Shown: positions 1 to 6,305 of the stretch, one piece after another | Numbering within the stretch: the first letter of the stretch is position 1 | Layout of the letters: the number at the start of each line of letters is the position of its first letter | NCBI GenBank assembly: GCA_030042955.1 | Contig: JASHYQ010000308.1 | Location: forward strand, 1 to 8,873 | DNA from: Thermoplasmata archaeon | GTDB taxonomy: Archaea; Thermoplasmatota; Thermoplasmata; Lutacidiplasmatales; UBA184 | DNA: 8,873 nt | Direction of reading: 5' to 3' | The notes under the pieces: generated by a model | Databases searched by the model: none | What the model saw: the letters and a program-made list of their open reading frames with translations, nothing else | Told to the model about the DNA's origin: nothing | Program-made: the position numbers and the translations under genes

Positions 1-1763
1 GTGGTCGCGGTAAGGCTCGTCGCGCTCAGGTTGACGCTGATCCGGGTCCCCGACGGAAGGCCGAGGACGCGGAGCGTGACGGGGACCGGCGTCAGGGTGA
101 GCGGGAGGTGGGAGAGCGAGGCGAGGCCGCTCGGTGAGTAGGCGCAGCTGCTGGTCGAGTTGAACCCGGCCGACGCCGCGGCCACGCAGTACGAGCCGGC
201 GGTGATCGGCAGCTGGGAGGGCAACACGAACGTGGCGCTTCCGTTCGTCCCCGCGAGCGTGGTGACCGTCGGGCCCCCGACGCCGGCCGAGACGGACACG
301 GTCGCCGCCGCCGCGGGGAAGAACGCCCCGTTCGAGAGCGTGGTTCCCACCGTGAAGTGGCTCGTGATCGCGGGAACGGCGGTGAGGTCGAGGGTCGTCC
401 CGTAGGTCAGGGTGGCCGAGCCGAGCCCGGCGTAGACCGCCTCCCCCTTGGCCGAGCCCCCTTCGAGCGCAAGGACGGTGTACGACCCGAGCGGGAGGAC
501 GACGGAATAGTTGTGGGCCGCACCGGCCCAGACCGTGACCTCCGACTCGCCGGCGCCGTACACGAGGAGGGCCACGTCGGTCGAGCTGGGGGGAACGCCC
601 GGGGTCTGGACGGAGCCGGAGAGGGTCGCGGAGGGCTGAAGGGCGAGGGTGTTGAGCTCGGACGGGAGACCCGGGAACACCGCGGTGCTGCTCATCGCGG
701 CCTCGAGGGACGAGCCGACGTAGCCCAGGGCGTACACCGAGTAGTTCCCAACGGGGAGGGTCGCCGTCACCAGCCCGTTAGGTCCGGAGACGACCGTGGT
801 CCCGTTCCCGGTCAAAGCCTGGAGCGCTCCGACCGCAGAGACGGAGGCGTTCGAGAGGTCCGGGAGTGGCACGAACCGCACGGGGATGTTGGCGACCCCG
901 CCCCCGTTCGCTTCCACGACGTACTGGACCTGAGCTACCGGCCGAAGCACCAAGGGCACGCGGACCGTCTCGGCCGGGAACGTAATCGAGACAGCCCGAC
1001 CCGGGGTCCCCCACGGGGCCGCTGGGCCGGTCACGGAGACGGTGTAATTCCCGGGCGCGAGGGCGGAGAAGGTGTACAGCCCGCTGGCGTTGGTGACGTT
1101 GACGTCAACGACCCCGCTCGTGTTCCCGATCACGACGCGGGCCCCCGCCACGGGGAGGCCTCCGGACAACGTGACGTTCCCGGTGACCACGCCGGCCCCG
1201 AGACCGGCCGAGGCGTTCGTGAAGGTACTGGGGTGGACGAACAGCTGGCTCTGCGAGAAGTTGTGGCCGTCGTAGAGAATGCTGTAGTTATAGACGCCGG
1301 GCGGGACATTCGGGAGGTCGAACGACCCACCCTGGTCGGTCACCGCGGTCACCTTGGCGAGCCCGTTGGGTCCCCAGAGGACCGCCTGAGCCCCGGGGAT
1401 CACCGGGTCAGTTCGCGGGAGGAAGGTGGTGTTGTTCGCGACGTTCCAGTAGACGGTCCCGGCGACCGGGGCCCCTCCCACGTTGATGGTCTGGACTAGG
1501 GTGGGCGGGTGGAGGTTCAGGCCGAGGGCGTCGGGGACGAACTCCTTGACCGAGCGGATGAGGATGTTCCCCTGCTGGGAGAGCCCCTGCAACGTTCCGG
1601 TCGTGATGTTCACGGTGTCGTTCCCCGGCGGGAGGACGAGCGAGAAGTTGCCGCTCGCGCCGGTGAACGTCGTCATGTGAGGGATCCCCCATTGGTCGCT
1701 GACGGTGACACGGACGCCCGTCACCGGGGTCCCGTCGGGGAGCTGGACGGTGCCGAGCAGCGT
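1..1763 (-). repeat. About six carboxypeptidase-regulatory-like beta-sandwich repeats in the oligosaccharyltransferase tail
   Basis: This is a protein-level repeat region within the oligosaccharyltransferase gene, from residue about 905 to the window edge. Units begin near residues 905, 993, 1093, 1180, 1279 and 1371. They share a pattern of G-x-V, then a G-x-P-V-x-G-A/V turn, a T-x-x-x-G-x-F/Y strand, and a P-x-G-N-Y-T/S-V turn. Clear examples are GGLPVAGARVVIG with APGNYTVSV in unit 3 and VGNYSVYA in unit 4. The pattern fits the CarboxypepD_reg/Ig-like fold common in archaeal surface proteins. The last two units are more diverged. The repeats are not evident at DNA level, so they are old. 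Their role is unknown; a surface stalk, lattice-binding arm or glycosylated spacer are all possible. Confidence 0.75.
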
Positions 1764-4475
1764 CTCGCCGGGGTAGTACTCGAGCATCGACTCGCCGCCC
1801 TCGAAGTAGCGGATCGCCGACGTGTTCGCGACCGACCCGTTAACCGCCTGGGCCATCGCGCGGGCAGTCGGGGTGTTCTCCGCCAGGCAGTGGGAGTCCG
1901 ACGCGTCGTCGGCCTGGGTCGGGCAGTAGAAGGCGGTCTTGTAGACGACCTCGAAGTGCTGGAGCATCCAGCCGGGTTCGATGGGGGAGGTCGCGAGGTT
2001 GGAGGAGAGGCCCGGGATCCCGCCGGTCAGGCCGATGTTCGTGCCGTTGTACCCGAAGTACGTCCGGTAGATCATCGACTGATAGAACGGGGCGAAATAG
2101 TTCACGGTGTAGTTGACCGCCGCGACGCTCCCCGGGACCTGCCCCAGCGGGTACGTATTCCCATCCGACCCGAGCACCGTGACGTTGAAGAACGAGGTCG
2201 GCAGGCCCGCGCCGTTGATGACGCGCCCTGTGAGGTCCGCCGGCGCGTAGAAGATGCCCGTATCCTGGCCCGAGAACGGGATCAGGCGGCTGTCGGTCAT
2301 GTCGTAGCGAATCGTCCAGCCGGTGTACGCCTGGACGTCGTCGTAGACCTCGGCGACCCCCGAGAGGGGCAGGGTGTCGGCCAGGAAGTAGGAGACCGCC
2401 AGGTACATCGCATTGTCCGCGGTGATTGTGCTCGGGTCGACGGCGAGGTACCGTTCGGGGTGATTGATGACGAGCGACAGGTCGGTGCTCTCGTTCACCA
2501 TGAGGTTGTGGAGCTGTGCGACGTTCACCCCGTCGGCCGTGAGGATCGCATTCAGGCCCGACGGAAGGTACGGGGTCCCGCTCTTCGTCTGCTCCGCCTG
2601 GAGGAGGGTCGTCGTGAGGACCGCGATCGCCAGGGACTCGTTCTGGGCCAGCAGGAACTGACCGGCGGGGTCAATCCCGTTCTGGAAATTGTCGGCGACG
2701 CTCGGATGCTGCCCCTGGTCGATGGCCTGGAAGCCATAGTCCCACCAACTGACGAACGCGGGACGCGACGCCGGCGGGAGGGCCGTATCTTGCGTCGCGA
2801 GCCAATTGTAACCGGCGCTGTCGTACTGGTCGGGGGTGTCGATGCTGGTCCCCGCCGCACCGAAGTAGGCGGCCGAGCCAATGGAGGAGTTCGGTTGGAG
2901 CCAGGACGGGAGCGAGTCCTCGACCTGGCTCGCGAACTGGCCCTTGGTGTTCCCGGGAATCCCCGCGTCGATCGAGAGCCAGATGTTCGGGAGGAGGATC
3001 CCGACCACGACCAACAGGATGAGGACATGCCGGGCCTTGAACGCCCGCCGGAAGGCGGACAGCTGGCTCCGACGGTCGGAGAGCGACGCGACCGTGCGTC
3101 GGAGCTCGGGGTAGCCGGCGACGTCCAGCGCCCGTCGTAGCCCCTCGGCCGGCAACAGCGCGAACGCCGGCGAACCGAGCAGCAAGAATTTCGCCGCCGA
3201 GATGGGGAGGGCCACCGAGAGGACCGCGAAGATGAGGAAGACGAGGACGGCCCGAGGGAACCGACCGCGGATCAGTTGATAGACGAAGAGCCCGACCCCG
3301 ACGAACGCCAGGAAGAACGTGATCACGCCGTAGCTGATCACCAGCTCGTCGATCGAGGGCGCCTGCGCCTCGGCGACCGTCGAGTAGATCAGGTTCTTGA
3401 CAAAGTATCCCTGGCCCGTGACGATGCTGGTGAAGTTGGACGGGCTGACGACCGACAGTACCGCGCCGGCGACGACGACCAGACCAGCGAGGCCCGGGAT
3501 CGAGATCACCCAGGGGGTGTCCCGCATCAGCATGAAGGGCAAGAGAAGGACCAGCGTGCCGAAGTAGAGGAGCAGCGGCAGCTCGAACCAGACGACGAAC
3601 TGCTGCTGGACCACGTAGTACGGGATGGCCATCGGGAAGCCGACCAGCCCGACAATCCACGCCGAGAGATAGAGCGAGAACGAATCGACCCGCCGGATCC
3701 GTTCCGCGATCACCAGGATCAGGACCGAGACGGCGATCACGACGACGGCGTACGTGTAGCCCTGCCAGGCGAGAGCGAGCGCGCCGAGCCCGACGCCGGT
3801 GAAGACCGCCCATTTCACACCGGTCCGCTCGTAGACGAGGAACGACCGGAGGCCGGCGACGACCTGCTTCGGGTCGGCGTACCGTCCGACGTACCGACGC
3901 GTCCCTACGGACTTGACCGTCCGGATCCAGGAATAAAGGACCACCACGATGATGAACGTGTAGAACGAGAGGTAGTTCGCATAGCCGAAGATCGACGAGT
4001 CGATGCTCGCCGGGATGAAGGGAAAGATCATCGCGGCGATGAGCCCCATCCGGCGCGAGCTGATCTCCTTCCCCACCAGGTAGACGGGAAAGACGGTCAG
4101 CGCCGCCCAGAACGGGCCCTGGAAGTCCAAGAACCAGGCCGCCGCGTTGACGGCGCTTCCGCCGAAGAGCGGGGCGAAGACAATGCCGAGCACCGCGTTC
4201 ATCCAGTCGAAGAGCGGCTCCCGCGGGTTGTTCTCCCCGAAGGGGAACTTGAGCATCGGGTCGTGGATCAAGTTCGTGTGCGTCTGGATGATGTACGTCA
4301 TCACGCGCGAGTGATAGTACGAGTCCGAGCCCCCGGCGTAGGAGTACAGGGCTCCCCACTGCTGAATGATCGGGTAGGTCCACACCGTCCGGAGGGCAAA
4401 GGCAATCCCGAACGCGGCCAGCAGGATGGCCACGGTCCAGCCGTTGCGGCGCCACCAATCGGAACTCGACTGCAT
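1..4475 (-). CDS. aglB: Giant STT3/AglB-type oligosaccharyltransferase with beta-repeat C-terminal tail (3' end outside window)
   Basis: This would transfer a lipid-linked glycan to Asn in N-x-S/T sequons of exported proteins, at the outer face of the cytoplasmic membrane. The frame is open from ATG 4473-4475 to the window edge with no stop: at least 1,491 codons, against roughly 800-1,000 residues usual for archaeal AglB. Residues 13-31 are the first membrane helix; further hydrophobic segments follow, the last at about 483-503. The family motifs seen are GGSDSYYH with D51 in the first outer loop, TVAE at 366-369 (E369, the TIxE/SVSE site), WWDYG at 577-581, and NES-x-AI and FYQSMIYR segments in the soluble domain (505-900). 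The second acidic motif, normally G-x-x-D-x-E/D/H, reads GYANYL at 164-169, so the Asp appears to be Asn167. From about 905 the protein becomes beta-sandwich repeats. The start is chosen because the first helix follows it directly, with an upstream GAGGAG and TATA element. The enzyme assignment is strong; activity is inferred. Confidence 0.9.
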   Translation of the reverse strand, partial: MQSSSDWWRRNGWTVAILLAAFGIAFALRTVWTYPIIQQWGALYSYAGGSDSYYHSRVMTYIIQTHTNLIHDPMLKFPFGENNPREPLFDWMNAVLGIVFAPLFGGSAVNAAAWFLDFQGPFWAALTVFPVYLVGKEISSRRMGLIAAMIFPFIPASIDSSIFGYANYLSFYTFIIVVVLYSWIRTVKSVGTRRYVGRYADPKQVVAGLRSFLVYERTGVKWAVFTGVGLGALALAWQGYTYAVVVIAVSVLILVIAERIRRVDSFSLYLSAWIVGLVGFPMAIPYYVVQQQFVVWFELPLLLYFGTLVLLLPFMLMRDTPWVISIPGLAGLVVVAGAVLSVVSPSNFTSIVTGQGYFVKNLIYSTVAEAQAPSIDELVISYGVITFFLAFVGVGLFVYQLIRGRFPRAVLVFLIFAVLSVALPISAAKFLLLGSPAFALLPAEGLRRALDVAGYPELRRTVASLSDRRSQLSAFRRAFKARHVLILLVVVGILLPNIWLSIDAGIPGNTKGQFASQVEDSLPSWLQPNSSIGSAAYFGAAGTSIDTPDQYDSAGYNWLATQDTALPPASRPAFVSWWDYGFQAIDQGQHPSVADNFQNGIDPAGQFLLAQNESLAIAVLTTTLLQAEQTKSGTPYLPSGLNAILTADGVNVAQLHNLMVNESTDLSLVINHPERYLAVDPSTITADNAMYLAVSYFLADTLPLSGVAEVYDDVQAYTGWTIRYDMTDSRLIPFSGQDTGIFYAPADLTGRVINGAGLPTSFFNVTVLGSDGNTYPLGQVPGSVAAVNYTVNYFAPFYQSMIYRTYFGYNGTNIGLTGGIPGLSSNLATSPIEPGWMLQHFEVVYKTAFYCPTQADDASDSHCLAENTPTARAMAQAVNGSVANTSAIRYFEGGESMLEYYPGETLLGTVQLPDGTPVTGVRVTVSDQWGIPHMTTFTGASGNFSLVLPPGNDTVNITTGTLQGLSQQGNILIRSVKEFVPDALGLNLHPPTLVQTINVGGAPVAGTVYWNVANNTTFLPRTDPVIPGAQAVLWGPNGLAKVTAVTDQGGSFDLPNVPPGVYNYSILYDGHNFSQSQLFVHPSTFTNASAGLGAGVVTGNVTLSGGLPVAGARVVIGNTSGVVDVNVTNASGLYTFSALAPGNYTVSVTGPAAPWGTPGRAVSITFPAETVRVPLVLRPVAQVQYVVEANGGGVANIPVRFVPLPDLSNASVSAVGALQALTGNGTTVVSGPNGLVTATLPVGNYSVYALGYVGSSLEAAMSSTAVFPGLPSELNTLALQPSATLSGSVQTPGVPPSSTDVALLVYGAGESEVTVWAGAAHNYSVVLPLGSYTVLALEGGSAKGEAVYAGLGSATLTYGTTLDLTAVPAITSHFTVGTTLSNGAFFPAAAATVSVSAGVGGPTVTTLAGTNGSATFVLPSQLPITAGSYCVAAASAGFNSTSSCAYSPSGLASLSHLPLTLTPVPVTLRVLGLPSGTRISVNLSATSLTAT

Positions 4476-4485
4476 CTCGGACCGG

Positions 4486-4493
4486 CTCTCCTC
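4486..4493 (-). promoter_or_regulatory. Probable ribosome binding site of the oligosaccharyltransferase gene
   Basis: The minus strand reads GAGGAGAG here, ending 10 nt before the ATG at 4475. It is a moderate Shine-Dalgarno match with slightly long spacing, and it supports this start codon. Confidence 0.5.
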
Positions 4494-4523
4494 GAACCGG
4501 CGGGCCGCGAGACCTGGGGGGTG

Positions 4524-4533
4524 TATAAATAGG
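4524..4533 (-). promoter_or_regulatory. Archaeal TATA-box-like promoter element for the oligosaccharyltransferase gene
   Basis: The minus strand reads CCTATTTATA, an AT-rich island in an otherwise very GC-rich gap and close to the archaeal TATA consensus. It lies about 50 nt before the ATG. Initiation about 25 nt downstream would be near 4503 and leave a leader of roughly 28 nt containing the GAGGAG site. It implies that the oligosaccharyltransferase is transcribed independently of the five-gene unit to its right. Confidence 0.6.
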
Positions 4534-4538
4534 CTACT

Positions 4539-4550
4539 CTCGTGAACGAG
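4539..4550. promoter_or_regulatory. Inverted repeat just upstream of the TATA element; possible operator
   Basis: CTCGT-GA-ACGAG is a perfect 5-bp inverted repeat around a 2-bp centre. It sits 5 bp beyond the TATA-like element on its upstream side, where archaeal activators or repressors commonly bind. Short palindromes also arise by chance, so the regulatory role is only suggested. Confidence 0.3.
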
Positions 4551-4571
4551 GCCCCCCCGACCGGGAGGGGC
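4551..4571 (-). other. GC-rich hairpin after the DUF35 stop codon
   Basis: The arms GCCCCCCC (4551-4558) and GGAGGGGC (4564-4571) pair with one mismatch around a 5-nt loop. The hairpin begins about 17 nt after the DUF35 stop codon. There is no T-rich tract after it on the minus strand, which archaeal termination normally uses, so I do not call it a terminator; it may protect the mRNA 3' end or be incidental. Confidence 0.3.
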
Positions 4572-4587
4572 TCCGGGCGTTCGCGGC

Positions 4588-5124
4588 CTAGTCCCGGACC
4601 CGGAACCGGTAGAAGTACCGGCCGTCCCCGATGTCGTACGTCTCGACCCGGACCGCCTGCCCGATCCGGAGCTCGTTCCACGGGCGACCCTCGATCCGTC
4701 CGAACAGGCGGAGCGGGGCCCCGTCGAGGTCGACCAACCCGACCGCGAAGGGGACCTCGGACTCCATCCCCAGCGGGGCTCCTCCGAGGACGGCGCTGAA
4801 CGCGTAGATCTTCCCCAGCTCGGGCAGGTCGACCCAGTCGAGCTCTTCGGTGTGGCAGTCGGGACAGGCGGTCCGGGGGGGCCAGTGCAGGGACCGGTCC
4901 TTCGGGCAACGGGTCGTCGACAGATGGCCCGTCCGAAGCCGGTCGTAGAACGCCGAGAGCCGGGTCTGGTCGGGGGTGTCGAGCGGGAAGAAGTCGAGCA
5001 GGAACGGGCGCTTCTCCCGGGGGCGCGTCTCCGGAGCGGCGGCGGGGGCGGGCGAGCTTCGAGGCTCCGCCGCTGGAGGGGCGGTCGTCGGGGCGGGTCG
5101 GCGGGAGCGGCTCGCCGAGCTCAT
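4588..5124 (-). CDS. DUF35 Zn-ribbon/OB-fold protein, probable thiolase partner
   Basis: This is a 178-residue member of the DUF35 family, whose archaeal members bridge acetoacetyl-CoA thiolase and HMG-CoA synthase and help form a shared CoA-binding site. Residues 1-40 are a Pro/Ala/Ser/Arg-rich low-complexity extension. Residues 41-70 are helical. A zinc-ribbon follows with C73-P-K-D76, WPPR at 81-84, and C87-P-D-C90. An OB-fold spans about 100-178 (IYAFSAVLGG, PFAVGLVDLDG, LFGRIEG and RYFYRFRVRD strands). Only three of the usual four cysteines are present; D76 takes the second position. The start overlaps the thiolase stop by 4 bp (ATGA) and is preceded by GGGGAGGGG. The role in a thiolase complex is inferred from family and position. 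No HMG-CoA synthase gene is adjacent. Confidence 0.87.
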   Translation of the reverse strand: MSSASRSRRPAPTTAPPAAEPRSSPAPAAAPETRPREKRPFLLDFFPLDTPDQTRLSAFYDRLRTGHLSTTRCPKDRSLHWPPRTACPDCHTEELDWVDLPELGKIYAFSAVLGGAPLGMESEVPFAVGLVDLDGAPLRLFGRIEGRPWNELRIGQAVRVETYDIGDGRYFYRFRVRD

Positions 5125-6305
5125 CCCGCCCCTCCCCGCTGGTAGATCATGACCGAGTGGACGTTCGCGCTGCCCGACAGGTTGTGGACGAGGGCCCACT
5201 CCGGGTCCGGCACCGCCCGTGCGGGCGGGACCCTCGCCTGGAACTGCTGGAGGACCTCGACCGCCTGGGCGACCCCGGTCGCCCCGAGGGGGTGGCCGCA
5301 CCCGAGGAGGCCCCCGCGCGGGTTGACGACCAGCTTGCCGCCGATGTCGCCCTGCCCGTCGGCAGCAAACCGGCCCCCCTGGCCCGGCGGGCACCATCCG
5401 AACATCTCGTACTCGATGATCTCCGAGATCGTGAAGCAGTCGTGGACCTCCGCGAAATCGAGGTCGTTCGGACCGATCCCGGCGCGGCCGAACGCTTCCC
5501 GGGCCGCGTGGCGGAGGCCGACCCAGTCGGTCAGGGAGCCGGCGTGGGCGAGGTTGTGGAAGTTCGAGTACTGGCCCGTCCCCCGGATCCAGGCCGGGGT
5601 GTCCGTGAACTGGCGGGCACGCTCCTCCGCGACCAGGACGACGGCGGCGGCTCCGTCGGTCATCGACGAGCAATCGCCCAGGCGCAGCGGAGGGGCGACC
5701 AGGGGGAGGTGGAGCAGCTTCTCCCGGGAGAACTTCTTCTCGTAGAACTGCGCGGTCGGGTTCGCGTTGGCGAACCGGTGGTTCTTCTCGCTGACGGCGG
5801 CCATCTGCTCGTCCGTCGTGCCGTGCTCAAGCTGATGCCGCTGGGCCACCATCGCAAAGAACGGGGGCGCGGTCGCGCCGTGCGGGCCGTCCCACGGACG
5901 GTCCATCACGCAGCCCATCGCGGTGCTCGCCTCGGCCATTGACGGGAGGTTCATCTTCTCGACCCCGACCGCGACGGCCACCTCCGAGAGTCCTGAGGCG
6001 ATCGCCGCATACGCCGAGCGGATCGCCGACTGGCCCGAGGCACAGGCGAGCTCCGTGCGCTGGATGATGTGGGTCGGTCGGAGCCCCATCTGCTCGGCCG
6101 CGAGGGGGGCCACGTGGGACTGGAACGCAAAGCGCTCGGGCTCGGCGGCGCCGACGAAGAGGGAGTCGACCTCCTCGGCCCGCAGGTCCGGCACCGCGCG
6201 GAAGAGGGCGGCTCCGACCTCCTGAGCCAGCTCCGACCAGGTCGCCGGGCGGACCCCGAACTTGGTCGTGACGCCGCCGACCAGCGCGACGCTCCGGACG
6301 CTCAT
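5121..6305 (-). CDS. SCP2-type thiolase (acetyl-CoA acetyltransferase family)
   Basis: This 394-residue thiolase would condense two acetyl-CoA to acetoacetyl-CoA, or run the reverse cleavage, in the cytoplasm. Catalytic features are the nucleophilic C88 in LACASGQS, the HDCF motif at 288-291, which in SCP2-type thiolases supplies the Cys that classical enzymes carry in CxG, and H338 in GCGHPLGATG. The classical C-terminal CxG motif is replaced by HNLSGSANVHS, as expected for this subfamily. Length is normal and the protein looks complete. The ATG overlaps the leuB stop codon by 4 bp and has GGAGGG 7 nt upstream, so the longer open frame extending to 7781 is not used. The following DUF35 gene points to the first step of the archaeal mevalonate pathway; a role in acyl-CoA or branched-chain breakdown cannot be excluded. 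Confidence 0.92.
   Translation of the reverse strand: MSVRSVALVGGVTTKFGVRPATWSELAQEVGAALFRAVPDLRAEEVDSLFVGAAEPERFAFQSHVAPLAAEQMGLRPTHIIQRTELACASGQSAIRSAYAAIASGLSEVAVAVGVEKMNLPSMAEASTAMGCVMDRPWDGPHGATAPPFFAMVAQRHQLEHGTTDEQMAAVSEKNHRFANANPTAQFYEKKFSREKLLHLPLVAPPLRLGDCSSMTDGAAAVVLVAEERARQFTDTPAWIRGTGQYSNFHNLAHAGSLTDWVGLRHAAREAFGRAGIGPNDLDFAEVHDCFTISEIIEYEMFGWCPPGQGGRFAADGQGDIGGKLVVNPRGGLLGCGHPLGATGVAQAVEVLQQFQARVPPARAVPDPEWALVHNLSGSANVHSVMIYQRGGAG
5129..5137 (-). promoter_or_regulatory. Ribosome binding site of the DUF35 gene
   Basis: GGGGAGGGG on the minus strand lies 4 nt before the ATG at 5124, within the last thiolase codons. The purine run supports reinitiation at the ATGA overlap. Confidence 0.5.

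Noticed and set aside
1..1763. DNA-level tandem repeats or recent domain duplication
   Set aside because: The repeats are visible only as a protein pattern; I see no long near-identical nucleotide copies.
1509..3140. 543-residue plus-strand frame, and similar plus-strand frames at 357-1499 and 3276-4532
   Set aside because: They are antisense to the oligosaccharyltransferase, rich in Arg, Asp, Glu, Gly and Val as expected from complementing a high-GC coding frame, and show no domains.
2671..4458. 595-residue minus-strand frame inside the oligosaccharyltransferase
   Set aside because: It is Arg/Pro/Gly-rich with no recognisable domain and is shadowed by the clearly coding STT3 frame.
4551..4571. 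Transcription terminator after the DUF35 gene
   Set aside because: A hairpin can be drawn but no T-rich tract follows on the transcribed strand.
4588..5673. 361-residue frame extending the DUF35 protein upstream into the thiolase
   Set aside because: The upstream part is a shadow of the thiolase; the ATG at 5124 overlaps the thiolase stop and has a good ribosome binding site.
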